This document shows positions 1 to 12,919 of a stretch of 64,000 nt of DNA, piece after piece. Source of the stretch: Isoetes taiwanensis (taxonomy: Eukaryota > Streptophyta > Lycopodiopsida > Isoetales > Isoetaceae); contig JAJEKV010000056.1 in assembly GCA_021234155.1 (NCBI GenBank), positions 727,905 through 791,904 of the forward strand, given 5' to 3'. Made by a program: the position numbers and the translations under genes. Within the stretch, counting starts at the first letter, position 1; each line of letters starts with the position of its first letter. The notes beneath the pieces are model-generated. The model ran no database searches, was not told the origin of the DNA, and saw nothing but the letters and a program-made list of their open reading frames with translations.

Positions 1-1321
1 CTCCGATACGTACTTCGGATTTTCGGTTACGTATTGCTTAAAGGCCACTTTTGGCAATGGAGGCCTTTCGAGGATGAAGCCCGGGACCTTACATCGAGGT
101 GCGCAGGGTGCTCCTCCTTAACAACGCCATGAACCCGGCACCCGGGCTGGGGGCCACGTCTTGTGGGTGTGGAGAGTGTAGCGACTACTTTCCCCAATGC
201 GGTCCCCGAAGGAGAGGAACTTCAATTTGAACTCATTCCGTCCAACAATCTTGTCTCATTATACCATGCGGATCACAGAGTGAGCACACTGGCGCTGCAT
301 ACTTAGAAGCCCGTTGCGTCAATGGATGGGCCGAGAAGAGGGCAAGGGGGACAATGCGGCGGAGTCGCAAAGGGATCCACCAACAAGTAGGCTGTAGGAT
401 CTATGTGGAGGCCATTATTCTTTGGATGGGCGAAACAAAGTCGCCTGATCTCCCAAGCTGACTAACAACCCTTGAGGAAAGGAGATGCATTAGGATATGG
501 AAAGTGGATAGAATAATGCCCATGGGGAGAGAGGCTTAATGGATGGAGGGAGCCAAAGAAAATGCTAATCTGTGGGGCCAGATGAAGGGCTTGACACGGA
601 ATTATCGACATTATTGAGAATCCGCCATATATGAACTTAGAAATCAGCACCTTGCTCTGGAAAAAGTGAATCATCCCCAACTCCCCACAAAGTTTAGGCA
701 TAATGCACCCGCCCAACTAACTGCATCTCGGCTCCTTCTTGATTACCACCCGGATGAAGTTCGGCCAGTCACGAACAATGAGAACATCTTTACCTGCGGT
801 GCCCGGCAAGATGGATGCCATGTAGACATGTGTATCACTTTCGAGAACTGACTTTGCCACGGTTACCGCGACCCGGTCATGGATAACTTAGCCGTGGACC
901 ACGGAACAAATGCCCTTTCCAACCCTTAATAATGACACATCCTGGCGTCTCGGATGAAGGTGTATACCAAGCTGGAATGCCTAGAAGCTTAGTTGCCTTC
1001 CCATGAGGAAGAACCTTCCATGGAAATGCAACCACAAAACGGCGGACTGGAGTCTAGGGCCCGCAGGCCCGATACACTTTGCCACCCACAAAGATGCGGA
1101 AGCCAAGAGAAATTGTCAATAAAAATGGCATTACGCAAATTCTATCATCAGCCATTAAAGAATAAGAAAGTACAAGCGCTTAGTGTCCTTGGGGTGCCTT
1201 TGCCTTCTAACAAAACCTTTGGCTAGCCTAATAATTTAGAAAGTTTACTAAGGCAAGGTTTAGGAAGTCGGGATGCTTACGAACATGTTGGAGCCTCAAG
1301 TTCCGCGTCCCCCAACCACCG
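1..1321. other. No recognisable gene
   Basis: I see no conserved protein in either strand; the short open frames (for example around 666-851 and 993-1226) show no family motif. Base composition is mixed, with moderately GC-rich patches. Because the next block is a broken transposase reading in the plus direction, part of this stretch may be the decayed upstream half of that element, but I could not align it to the better copy at 19.3-21.9 kb. Confidence 0.4.
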
Positions 1322-1810
1322 AGATCTACACCAAAGTTCCTCCTCAACTTGATAATTGTCTTGGGCCGAAATAAAAGCATTATATGTTCTCATTCCTATC
1401 TTATTTAACGGTATTGGGTGTCTTTAAAGAGTGATTTTAGGGTTCTTAATGCTGGATATACTCATGAGGATGTGGATGCATTGTTTGGGAAGTATAGTCT
1501 GTGATTGAAATCTCTTTGTGATCAATCTTCCTAGATTAATGGAAGTTCTTAGTGAATGCATTTCACCTTCTCCTATAGGGTTGATCATACAAGAGGTGCC
1601 TGATTGGAAGAATTTTTATGAAGGTTATGCTCTTGATATGGAAGGTCAATCTAGACCTCTTTGGTACACTTTCTTGTCATGAAATAAGTCAACAATGTAA
1701 TGGAAGATGAGGACCGGATGATAAATGGAGGCCGGATGAGGTACCTATATGGCAACGAAGATGAAAATGGTAAACCTAAGATTCCAAAGCGTCAACCAAA
1801 GCTCTTAAGC
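1322..1810 (+). pseudogene. Degenerate RNase-H-like transposase fragment (DUF7869-like), copy A
   Basis: Read across frames, this stretch encodes PPQLDNC, then YLTVLGVFKE, then NAGYTHEDVDALFGKYS, then LMEVLSECISPSPIG and EVPDWKNFYEGYALD. The same blocks occur in the same order in the better preserved gene at 19.3-21.9 kb (VQLDNC, YLTAVGVFK, VGHTHDDIDGFFGTFS, LMDVFESCIDPNPM, EVADWKSFVEGYLLD). The conserved acidic residues (D of QLDN; D residues of THEDVD) fit the metal-binding positions of an RNase-H-fold transposase. In-frame stops and frame changes show this copy is not functional as read. I did not find terminal repeats around it. The family name is from memory; the homology between the two copies is seen directly. 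Confidence 0.75.
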
Positions 1811-3297
1811 CAAAGGTGGATTCATTACAAAGCATTGGGACGGCATTTACGAATACATCAAGTATTGAAAAATAACCCGATGATACCAACCTTGAATTGA
1901 TAGATTATTGGACATGGTACATGGATTATTGGACAAGTAGACACATCTTCTGATGAACTAAAAGATGGATGGCTATCTAAAGTCTAGGTGGGAGACTTAA
2001 TAACACGAGGAAGTTGATGATGTGGTTAGTAGTATTAGCAAGTCGATGACTCCTCGGTACTGAAAAAATATTATATTAGTTCTAGGAAAGGAAGACCTAA
2101 ATATCACCGGTTGATGTATATCATGGCAATGAAGACTCTAAGCCATGGATGATGTCCTGACCTACAAAAAGTAGGTCCAATTATTGCTACCTATAACTCC
2201 CATAGTTCCCTCAGCCGTGAGTTCCTAGAACTCCCCACACACAACTGCTACTGGTCTCCGGATCAACCCTAAATGAGGTTATTAAAAAGTGGAGTAAAAT
2301 TCCCAGCCATATATTCGCCTTTGTTTTATTTTTTGCAGCTTTGCCCTCAAACATTCTCATCGGGTCCCGGTGCTTTGCATGTTTTTTGTATTGTGTATTT
2401 CTTCCTTTTGAAGCTACTTAGATAGGCCATGTTTCTGCGTTGTTTAGTGTTTTTGCATGGATTCATGTACATTTGCATTTAAAGAGACCCTTATCCTTAA
2501 GCGCTTAAACATCATCCGTTACAAAACACGCATTTATAATCAGACGTCGAATCGAATCTGCATCTATGAAAAGCGGGGGATACAAATGCTTATTAGGATG
2601 GACATAGCTATATATTATTTACTATAAGCAAGGCTTTGATATTCTAATAATCTAAGCATTTCTGCGAGGCCTTTCACTTTTGAAGCAAAGGTAGAGACCT
2701 TAAGGAAGGTATGATTTAGTTTGGGCATTTCGTTTTTAGTTCTTTCATGAAGTTTTGGAATTATTATTGTTCGGTTTAGGCTTTCTGTCCAGTGCAAGTG
2801 AGAAAAAGAGGAAGCAAAGCAACCTCGGCATGTTCATTTGCATTGCATACTTGGCTGGGGCCCCACACTGAATTTACTGCAAAAAGCGACATTCAGGCCG
2901 CAGTTTTCGTCACCTCTAAATCTTATGGTGTTCCATGTAGTTTCTTGATTCCTTCTTAGTTTTAAAATCATGCTTGGGACTCTAAAATGTGTTGCTACTT
3001 GATCTGAGAAAGCGAAAAGCATTAGTTTGACACATGCACGAAATTTCTTGCAAGACTTGGTACTTTTACCTGCTAACATAACGTATTGATGGCAAGGTTG
3101 TCAAGCCTCTACAGTGTCTATATGGAATTCGGGAAATCATGCAACTATATAAAGCGGCAATAGTTGAAGGTAAAGAGTTAAAAGTTCTTGAGGGTCTTTT
3201 GATGCAAAAGGCGGTTCCATATGTCTTCTATAAACAATAAGCATTAGTGCCAAAACATGAATATAGCACATATGTTGAGAAGGTCTCCGAGCATACC
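1811..3297. other. No gene seen
   Basis: Mostly unique AT-rich sequence. The first part (to about 2.2 kb) may be decayed flank of the transposase fragment. No splice-linked exons or family motifs were found on either strand. Confidence 0.4.
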
Positions 3298-3369
3298 CTG
3301 TTCTATGATTGTTTTAAATAAATCTAATGCATACTGTTCTATGATTGTTTTAAATAAATCTAATGCATA
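3298..3369 (+). repeat. Perfect 36-bp tandem duplication
   Basis: Two adjacent identical 36-bp units, each starting CTGTTCTATGATTG and ending AATCTAATGCATA, occupy 3298-3333 and 3334-3369. No coding role is apparent; the lack of divergence suggests a recent replication slippage event. Confidence 0.9.
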
Positions 3370-3799
3370 AGTAGTTATTTTGATGTTGCCTTAAAAGTTG
3401 TTTTACTCTTTGGAATCATCCGATTTCTCACTCCAAGGTATCATTTTAATGCAAATGTTGTTATTTATAATCTGTAAAAGTTGATATTCATTTTTATTAT
3501 GGTGACCAAGATGAGATTGGAAATATTACTGGGCACTGGGAATGAAACAGCAATTGGGATGGTAAAATGATGCTTTTCTACCAAATTAGTTTTGAAGTCA
3601 GTGCCATTTATTGGGATAGAGATACTTGAATTTAGCTAAAGTGGTTCGGTAATAATACGGTTTAGAGATCTAAATGTATCTTCACATTCCATTGAGTTAA
3701 AAGCATAGCTTCCTAGGCACATATTGTATATCTTATACGCAATAAAATTTCATTTTATAGTTAGTTAATGCAAGTGCAGCGAAGGAGGAGGATTGGTCA

Positions 3800-5575
3800 T
3801 AAAATATACAAGATCATTCACGCATGACAAACGTGGTAACTATAACTAAAAGGAAAATACACAAGCTCATTGACGTCCACCATTGGCAAGCACACCTATG
3901 GCAAACAACCACAAATAATTTATTATGGTTTTAACATTTCCATACGATGCTCCCATCATATAAATACGGGAAATTCCCCTCCCACGGCGAATCCATCACC
4001 ACGAAAAGGCCCTCCATCTGACTCGGACCACTTGTGATGGCCAAGTGTCGGGGTGAAGGACTGGAGGTGTCATTCATCCACGCCCTCTATGGGAATCTAT
4101 ATGGCGGGGCGTACATACATATTAGCACCTAGCAACAATACTAATAAATAGCATACCACCACGAAGGGTGGCCCATCATCATCAACACAACTAATAATAG
4201 AATACCAACATAACAAAGGAAATGCACCATAAATAAGGGCTCTACCACGGGCTCAAACTTCGATGGGGCGTGACCGGTCGAGCCTCAAGATAACGGCCAG
4301 AGCAGAGGTATAACATGGCGTTAGGCGGCATAAGACAATAGCTAGGATAGTCCCACTCCATTCGCCCCTCCATGCACGCACACTTTGCGGATAATGGTGA
4401 ATCATGCTATGGCGTGCTTGGCGGCCCTCGAGGGGCAATCCCAAGGAATCACCCGGCCCGGGGACTACTCGGGTTACATCTCCCGGTCGATGGGGCAGGG
4501 GGAGGTCTCTCTCCGACATGGCGGATCCACAGGTGTGCTAAGAAGGCGATGCCGCATCAGCGACCCGCATCCGTGCCGACTTACTCCCTAGATCTAAAGG
4601 CCGGCTCATGCGCGTTGAGTCGGAGCGATCCATATAGGCCGCGTCTCCTGGCGGCCCGGGGGTGTCCAGACCCATGCCGGCCACACCGCGATTGACCCGG
4701 CTATAAGCCTAGCACACTATAGGAGTCACTGCCCCGCTAAGACAAGACCCCACCCGATTCACCATCATACTTTCGTTATCCGTCTTTGAACCACATCATA
4801 GCATCCTCGGCGGGTTGGCTCTTGTGCCGCAGCTGCGCACTTGGAGTTTTAAAGGTTCTATCTAGGAACATCTCTACTTCTAGATGGCCTTTAGGTTCTA
4901 CCCCCTTTTACCCATACAACCGGGGAGAGCGAAAGAAAGCTATCCTTATACATCCATCCATCCACCAGGCCGGAATAGAACATAAAATAGAGATTAACCA
5001 TACATCTATTCATACAAGGGTTAATCCTAGCTACCTTCCCCGAGCATACAAGGATTAGTCCCTATGACTATCTAGGAATCGAGCTATCTATATACTAATC
5101 GGGATCATAGCTAGATCCACTATCTCTCGGTTCTCCATCCTTAAGGGGTGGAATAGGGTGGAACAAACGACTCCTCCTCCCACCAACCTCCCCAATTGGC
5201 TGGGGCAAATGGGGATATAAAACCTCAATTTGGGTCTCAAGTTAGCAACCCTCCTTTGCCCCTAATGTCGATTTGGGCGGTGGCAGCTTTCGGTTGGCTA
5301 ATATTAACTAATTTAATATTTTGGCCCCTTTTAGTATTAGTTTAAGCCCTAAATTCAAATTAGGATTTTAGGTTAGGTTTCCACCTTAATAATTAATAAC
5401 TAACATAGCTAACCTTAGCTTATGAATAAGTAATGTGCCATTAATTATTTATAGTGACGTGTCATGTATTTATACTTTAAAAGGCGTATAAATACGTGGA
5501 ACGTCACATTCTCCCCACCTTAAAAATGATGTTGTCCTCAGCATCAAGACTACTCTTGTTGTAGGGCAACACATC
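3800..5575 (-). mobile_element. LTR-retrotransposon remnant (3' LTR-like, Ty3/gypsy style)
   Basis: Reading the minus strand from about 5575, a short reading frame ends DAEDNIIFKVGRM-stop. It is followed by a purine-rich tract (AAGGTGGGGAGAA) and then TGTGACGTTCC at 5508. This order (pol C-terminus, polypurine tract, LTR beginning with TG) is the normal 3' end of a Ty3/gypsy element. TATA-like sequences (TATTTATACG, TATAAATA) lie just inside the presumed LTR. The far end of the LTR is not resolved; 3800 is a guess, and no partner LTR or pol domains were found upstream, so this is probably a solo or truncated end. Confidence 0.4.
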
Positions 5576-6610
5576 GTACATTGGAAGGAAGTCTCCCCTC
5601 CTTAAAGAGATAGCGTGAGATTATAAGTCACACAGACGTTGTCATGTTCAAAGTGATTAAGTTTGAAATGACTTGTAATGTGCAATTGATAACTCTGGGA
5701 TATAAAAGGTAGAGGTATAGATCAGACATGATCATCTTTTAGGACCGTCAAAGGTCAACAGTCAAGGTTTGCGGAAGTCTCCTTTGTTCAATGCATTGGT
5801 GATGAGTTCACAGTTTATCTAATTTAGAAATCATTCTTTCTATACATACGTGTAACTGATTATATATTATAGACAGGTATAGATATAAGCAACTTCTATT
5901 TGTTCTTTTAATATAATACGGAGTTATTAATCTCGCACTGTTTAGTAGAAAGTCATTCTAATCATATTAACTTCTGTGTATATGTCTATTATATTCTCCC
6001 TTCACTTTGCAATTCATTTTATTACAGCCAGCCCTAATTCCTATTTTGTTACAGTTTTAACAACTCATATGTTCCTATCCTCATTGTTTTACATGTCCCT
6101 CACATTTATACTTACCCTTTAATACAATTATATATTATCGATATCGACATTTACTTATATACTTTAATATTAATTACAGACACACGTTCTTCATCATTTA
6201 TTATTCATAACCTTGTTATAACATAATCTAATGCAAGATAGTAAATTATAATCCATTAAAGAAGGGAAAAGCACATCAAATCGTCCCTAAGCCAAGACCG
6301 AGAATGAAACCAATTTAGGCAGAAAAAAAATATGATCACTACTTTCATCTTGCAAACAACCCGGTGGCGAAATATTATTATATCTCCTTGAGATATAATA
6401 ATATTTCTTAAGCGCTTCCATAAAATTTAAAAGTTGTTAGACAAAGAAAAGGGGCGTTTGTTTTCTTGAGCTGATTGATGCGCACGGCAAAGTGCTCAAG
6501 CAATCATGAGGAGGCAAACCCTTTCTCACATTTATGTTTTATTCATACGGTTACTTTTCGTTTCTACATGATTCATCATTGCACTCTTAGAAGTTGAGAA
6601 TCAACATTCT
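5576..6610. other. AT-rich stretch without genes
   Basis: No coding exons are seen. The main feature is the perfect hairpin listed separately at 6370-6406. Confidence 0.5.
6370..6406. repeat. Perfect 17-bp inverted repeat (hairpin)
   Basis: The arms AAATATTATTATATCTC (6370-6386) and GAGATATAATAATATTT (6390-6406) are exact reverse complements separated by the three bases CTT. It could be a cruciform site, a relic of a palindromic element, or a small-RNA precursor; the sequence alone does not decide. No matching TIR element ends were seen beside it. Confidence 0.85.
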
Positions 6611-7605
6611 AGAATGGGACTGCATGAAACCAACAAAAGCAGCCTTTAGACTTGCTTCTCATTCATCTCGGTGATTTTCTACAATGGTGGATAGTGGGTA
6701 GCCGCACACATACGAACTACCCATAAAAATAAAGGGAAAATCAATTATATCATTTGGACCCCAACAAAATACAATGCTAATAGATTTGGGCTATTGTGTA
6801 CTGTAGAAAGCTTATCAAGGGATTAAAAACCCCCCGCTTCGGGTTTTGAGGAAAAACCTAGTGATAAGCAGCGCCGAGGGGCTGGACAAGCGTAAAGGCA
6901 TAAAAATCGCTCCCAAAACCCACCGAATAGAAAAGTCGAAACAGATGCATTTCGCGAACCTATACACGCACATCACCAACAAAACAACAAGACAAAACAA
7001 ACCTCAGTGGAGGGGGCTGATTACCGCCGCGTGCCTTGATAAAAATACAATAACAAAGAAGGGGGAGGGTGGGTTCAAAGAGAATAAAGAATGCTAGCGA
7101 GAGAAAGAGGGAAGCGCCGATGAAATCGAAGCGAAAACGCGCTAAAATAGCGAACTCCCAAGCGGGCATCGCACGCCCGGGCATGCAAAATACATGCTTC
7201 GTCCCATTCTAGAATGGCGATCCGATGTCACCGGATCGATGGGATCTAGAATGGGACTGCTATAAACCAACAAACCGCCCGAATACCAAAAGGACTTCCT
7301 TAACAAAGCGAGAATCGAGGGCGAAGGTCACGGGATGAAGGCTAAAGGCCAGAAAGGACAGCATGAAGAAAACGCCAAATTGGCCAAACCAGGAGGAAGC
7401 CCCCTCCACGCCACGGGAAACAATTCAAAAAGAATAAAGATCACGAGAGAGAAGAGGAAGGCGCCGATGAAGTCGGCGTAAAACACGCCTAAAATAGCCG
7501 AACTCCCAACGAGCGGGCATCGCCCGCCGCATGCATGCAAAACATGCATGCTTTCGTCCCATTCTAGAATGGCGATCCGATGTCTCCGGATCGATGGGAT
7601 TGAAG
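6611..7605 (+). repeat. Imperfect tandem duplication (period about 350 bp) with conserved palindromes
   Basis: The block at about 7060-7248 recurs at 7410-7605. Both contain AATAAAGA near the start, then GCGCCGATGAA, GCGGGCATCGC, and a closing module CCCATTCTAGAATGG followed by GATCCGATGT and CCGGATCGATGGGAT. The leading words TAGAATGGGACTGC and AAACCAACAAA occur at 6611 and again at 7249. CATTCTAGAATG and the GATCCG/CGGATC pair are palindromic and better conserved than their surroundings. No protein family was recognised in the open frames here. Confidence 0.7.
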
Positions 7606-8900
7606 AAGGCATGGTAGATTCCTTGGGCTATATCACGACCCAGCATCTTTTTGCGTTATTCAAATCCTAATCTCTCTTTCTCTTACCTTCACGATCCCTT
7701 TTGATCAACCCGAGGCTAATGAGGATGTCGGGCGGTCGTGCTTATGCGGTTTGAGATTATCATCGAGCATTTGGAGCCCCAACCCTTTCTTCCTTCGATG
7801 GCGGGTCAAAGAATATTGAATTTCTTCTCCAAAATTAAGTCCTAGGCTGAGGGGCTTTCAGGTCGATCTATTATTCCTAGAATGCCTTCATCACTTCTCA
7901 GAGGCGCAGACCATTTTTTATCGTAAAATGGCGGACCATTTTAGACCTTTCGTTACTTAAAGGAACTAATCAACATCATCCATTTTGTAATCGAGAGCGG
8001 AGAATGGGAAGAATCCGACCAAGCTATGGTGGAAAAATCTCGATTTTTGTGAATTTTGCCAAGGGATCATTTGCTCGATCCACCATCACAATCTTTGAGA
8101 CCTGCAGAGGGGCGGGCGCAAGCATCTCTTTAAAGGCATCCAACGCCACGTTAAAAAAAAAAAAGCCACAACAATAAGAAAAAAAAAAGAACGAAGTAGC
8201 ATCCTTGCCAGAGCTCGGCTATGGCGATAGGGCGGCGAACAAAACATTGTGTGGAATAGGAAAAGCAAGGTAACAATGCCAGAGTTGGTTATGGCGATCG
8301 GAACGAAGGAGCAGCTGATTCAAAACTCTGCTATATGCTTTCCCCCAACGACAATTTGTGATGAGCATTGAATAAGGTGGATGGAGGAATGGGGAGGTAG
8401 AAAAACTCAAAAAGAAATATCACGGAAACTTTTTTTTTTTTTTCTTCCAAAAGTCACACACCGAAAAAAGCACACCGGCCACGAAAAGAAAAATCGAAAC
8501 TTTTAAGTAGATACAAAGAAATTTATAAGCTTTTAAGTAGATACAAGCCATCGGCCGCCCAAAATTTTCTTTTGGTTCAAACACAATGCTTGATTGAACC
8601 CAATTAAAGTCCAACGTTTGACAATGCAATGCACTGCTTAGAAAAAAGGAAGCTAACTTTGCCAACGAACACATTCATTGTTTATACAAAGAAAGTTAGA
8701 AGCAAATAACAATATATTAAACTAGGGATCTACTAGGTGCCAAGTTTATGGTTTGGCCAGAGAGTTCCATTTGAGCCCTTAATCAAAAGGTTTAGTGCCT
8801 CATAAAAGAGGGGGTTGTTGGGGGAACGATTTTGGAGACAACACACTAAAGAAATTTTTTACTTTGAACATAAAATGAATCAAAAGACACAAACATTTTC
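7606..8900. other. No gene seen; short local repeats
   Basis: No conserved protein motif. A 17-bp word, CTTTTAAGTAGATACAA, is repeated 30 bp apart (8500 and 8530). A/T homopolymers are frequent. Confidence 0.45.
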
Positions 8901-9011
8901 TAAGGATTATGAACAATAAGAATGAATCTATGTACAATTATAAATGAACCTTGAGGATTATGAACAAAAAAAATGAATCTTTGTATAACTGCAACTGAAT
9001 CTTTTTACAAT
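8901..9011 (+). repeat. Tandem duplication, period about 51 bp
   Basis: The phrase AGGATTATGAACAA followed by AATGAATCT occurs at 8903 and again at 8954; a third partial AATGAATCT-like word follows near 8996. Divergence is slight, so the duplication is fairly young. Nothing suggests coding use. Confidence 0.75.
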
Positions 9012-9574
9012 TGCAAACCTCCAAAATCAAAGTCCCATGCAACAGCAATGCAAGCAATCTATGTAGAGGAATGTGGAAGGAGACCTCCTGCTTGCTTACA
9101 TCAAATTTCAATAATGGCCAGTCATGTTCCTCAAAAAGAGAATAAAGTTCGGTTACAACCTGGTGCATGGTGACCATCCCACCAATCTTCCCTTACTTGA
9201 TTCGGGGATTTTGCAACATCTGAAGGTCCCGGCGCCACTATTGTATTAGTGTCCATATCCGTTACTTCATGTCACCGGGGATGCTTGCTATTGAACTCCT
9301 AAAAGGCTAACCGGTTCTCAAATGTTCCAACTCCCACGTTGACCTGCGTGTACAACAAATGATATGTAAATATGTTCATGACTGTAGAATCAAGACAAAG
9401 GAAGGATATGTTCACTAGATAGGAACCAACACTCCTATTCATTCACACGAGCAAGCAATGTGTTATCGCTGCAATAAACCCCCACAAGCTTTTTAAGAAA
9501 GAATCCTATAATATACACTCTAAAAGAGCGCCTTTGAGCTCTTTACCTAGTTCTAAAAAAAAGGACTCCTTTTC

Positions 9575-9664
9575 GTTTGAATCCCAACAGACGCAATTTT
9601 TCAATGTAGTGTGGTTTTATATACCATTGGACATCTGGCGTTAAAACTACTATCTATCTATCTT
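9575..9664 (+). mobile_element. Truncated SINE copy (3' half)
   Basis: The segment begins with a Pol III B-box-like word (GTTTGAATCCCAACAG), continues ACGCAAT...CAATGTAGTGTGG and ends GGCGTTAAAACTAC(TATC)n. The same words in the same order occur in the longer SINE at 57,628-57,866, including the CTAT-repeat tail. The A-box half is missing here and a middle segment is deleted. It is a second member of one SINE family in this window. Confidence 0.75.
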
Positions 9665-12430
9665 ACTAAATGCGTTTAAATTCTTTAAGAGAGATAAAAA
9701 ATTTAACTTAGTTTTAGCTTAAATTTCATTCTTATTTTCTCCCTTATGTAGTGCGAGGGTGAGTTTAAGCTTTTTATACAGCGGCATTCTGTCTCCATTC
9801 AGCATAAATGGAAGAAAAAATTGTTAGCAAATCTGAGAAAATGAGCATAGAGTATTATCTTCGTGAAATCGCCATGTAACTTACTCATGCTATTCCACAA
9901 CATAATAAATTTTGTAAAATCTCAACTCACATTGGTGTAAAATATAATTTTTGAACATTCCAAAAATGGAAATGAAGCCCTTGTCCAGTCAAGGGGACAA
10001 AAACATTATGGAAATTGACAATGTTGAGCATGCTAAAGTCCGCGACCAAATGCAAGCTTGTTGCAAATGTGGTTACATTAGATTTTTGTTTATCAAGCGG
10101 CAACAACTTCTCTTTCGGATAAAGGTGTTAGCATAGAAGTCGACTTGCTTTCTCAAGCTCGGGGGAAGATATGCCACCACGAAAAGGTTCGAGAAAAGGA
10201 TGTTATGTATATATATACCGGTTTAGACAACTACTAACACATATGGACGAAAGTGATTTCCAAACACGCCTAGCTTTGAAAACCGGGGACATTTTAAAGT
10301 TGGAAAACTTACTGAGCATACCTTCATCATCGGCTCTCGACTTCCACCACCACCCATACCATACGTGAAGAAAACCGGAACAACAAAGAAATCATGCCCC
10401 CCAAGTCAAAAGTCAAAATTGTGTGAAGAATTTAATTCTGCTATAACAAAGGGTTAACGTTTAGGGAAAAATAGCAAAAAATAAAAATAAAAGCCTCTTC
10501 TTTTTAGGTCGAGAAATCATCCATGCCCCCAAAACAAGAATCCTCTTTGACCCAATTTCATTAGCAATTTCTGATTGATCCAATTTACCAATGCCGATGA
10601 TGATGGTGATAATGAAAATGTGCATAATAGCCTCTTCTTTTAGGTTTGGTAACCCTAGTTCAATCGTATGTTGACTTAAATGCAAAACTTTAGATCCTCT
10701 TTGGATTCTATCCTCCCCAAGTCCACACAAATGTGGATTGATCCCTCTCGATCCTATGGCAATGCGAGCTCATTGACATAAAATGAAGATAAAAGTTATT
10801 TTCACACTTAAGCTAACTATTACAATACATACGAGTTCCTATAGCGACGAAGAGACCAATACATTCCAGCCGGGCACAACTCGGGCATACCCCATTTAGG
10901 ATCGGCCGAATGAAGCGTGGAAGTTATCCCCAAATTGACGGAGACTGAACTTCATCCCTATTTCAAGCGTGTCCTCTTCCATACTTGTTGAGCCACATCC
11001 ACGCAACCACCACATACATATAGCAAATAAGATGCATGACACCCATGCGGTGTATGCACACACCAACCAGCTACACACCACAATTGCCCAACCCCACATG
11101 TATCATACAACTACTACAAACGAAAGCGGTGAATTTTTGCAAAAGCAAGATATGTCCATTGTGACAAACCGCAAGAATTTTCGTTTCCGACAAGCGATTG
11201 CCTTGGCAGCTGGAACGTTGTTACGATATGCCTCGGAAGACCAACAATCGTGGATCTGCAAATGTTGCATCCCAAACCTGCAAAGAGAATAGGATAAGTA
11301 ACTAATGTTTGAAAAAATACTAACTAGAGGAAGAAGATCAAAAGTACCAACAACATACGGTCTTACGGATGCAAAATTGGGAACGATTATGTTTCAATTA
11401 TACGAGCGATGGGACACGAATCATGTAGGCCCAAACCAGCGCTTACCTGACTGGGAGAGAAGAAAAGAAACCATCCATAAAAGATTGAAGAACAAAGCCA
11501 AGAATAAGCAAAAGCAAAATATCAAATTATATTATTGCAAAAAAGGATGAGAACACGAAGCCACAAACGATTTGCGGAAGTCTCCTTAAACATCTAGAAA
11601 CGACTAAAAAGAATTAAACTTGAAGAGAAATGGAGGGTTTACAAAGTGGCCACAAAACACAAGGAGTATTTCAATCAGGGCTTGCCAAGATAGTCGCTCT
11701 GGATGCGAGAAAGACAAGTAGGGCCTTTCATGCTCCTCGATTTACTCACGGCCTGAGAAGATTGCTCAAAGCTTAAAAAGGCCCGTATTCAGGCCGAATT
11801 AACATGGGATTATTACCACCCAGCTCATGCAATGGGGTGCGCGACGGGCTAGAAAGCCCAACCATTGTACAAAATCACATTATAACCTTGCATTGAAAAA
11901 CCATTAATCGCACATTTTTATTGAGAAAAACATAAAGAAAAAGTCGGCCATGCTCACTTATTTGAGTTCTAGATTAGATCACTTGTTGGGACATGGCGGG
12001 ACCATTGAATGATATTAATCTCCGATATCGATTCACGTGACACCCACCTTTACCGTCGGCCACGCAAAAAAGATGTATAAGGCAGTGTCTAGAACCCGCC
12101 ATGGCGGAGGCCGGCTTATAAGAACCCATAAATTTTTGTTACGGATTATGGCGGTTATTGTGCAAGGCGGGCTTCAGCGGAATGGGCCCGAACAAAGCTG
12201 GAGAAAGCGAGCCTCGGCGAGAACATCGACGGGTGGGATTCCTCCAGGCGGATAAGCACAAAAAGCGTGGCTTCCTGCGCAATTTTCTCCCAAAAAATTT
12301 TCCCTCCACGATTTTTTCCCCGGACAGGAATCCAAAGAATATGGGAATCGAATCTGGCTAGAATCAATTATATAAGTGTAGAAAAGCTCCTCAGATCACC
12401 TTAAGAACTGCCACTTGTCACCGTTGAATC
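9665..12430. other. No gene recognised
   Basis: Several short open frames exist (for example 10,171-10,368, 10,969-11,292 and 11,305-11,550 on the plus strand), but none shows a known domain. Their codons are not flanked by convincing splice sites. I could not tell old transposon sequence from unique intergenic DNA here. Confidence 0.4.
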
Positions 12431-12469
12431 TTGAAATTAGAGCAGTAAGTGCTCACGCCGATTTTACAC

Positions 12470-12760
12470 ATGAAGATTTTGTATTCAACTTTAAATACAC
12501 CGCTGTATACATTTTCGGTTCTCACTCAGCGACCAGAAATGCTTTTATAAGAGATCGCTTGCGACCAGCAGGAGGAGGAGGTGGAGGTCTCTGTATTTTG
12601 AAGGTACCGACCGTATACATTTTCCTAGGTTTGCATTCTGATTTGTCGAAAATGTAATCATGGCATAGAGAAGGGACCAGAATGATCTTATTGATGAGAT
12701 CGCTTGCGGCCAGGATGAGAAGGAGGATGTCTCAGTAATTTGGAGGTAGGTAGCGGGTCG
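12470..12760 (+). repeat. Imperfect duplication upstream of the PPR gene
   Basis: Two related blocks sit just 5' of the PPR coding sequence. GACCAGAA, a TTAT word, GAGATCGCTTGCG and a GGAG-rich run occur at about 12,531-12,595 and again at 12,675-12,735, and GTATACATTTTC occurs at 12,505 and 12,612. The spacing differs between words, so there has been insertion or deletion since duplication. The location fits the 5' UTR or promoter-proximal region of the PPR gene, but no TATA box or transcript start can be fixed from sequence. Confidence 0.6.
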
Positions 12761-12919
12761 AATGTTTCAACTGCCTTCAATTCAAACATTAATCTGCATT
12801 TTGCACAAGTGCAGGAAAGAAAAGAACCTAGCATATGTGCATGCCTATATTAGTAATAGCAAGATTGAGGTTCATAGAGTGGTGGTAACTACGTTGTGCC
12901 AGTTCTAGTAGGATGTGAT

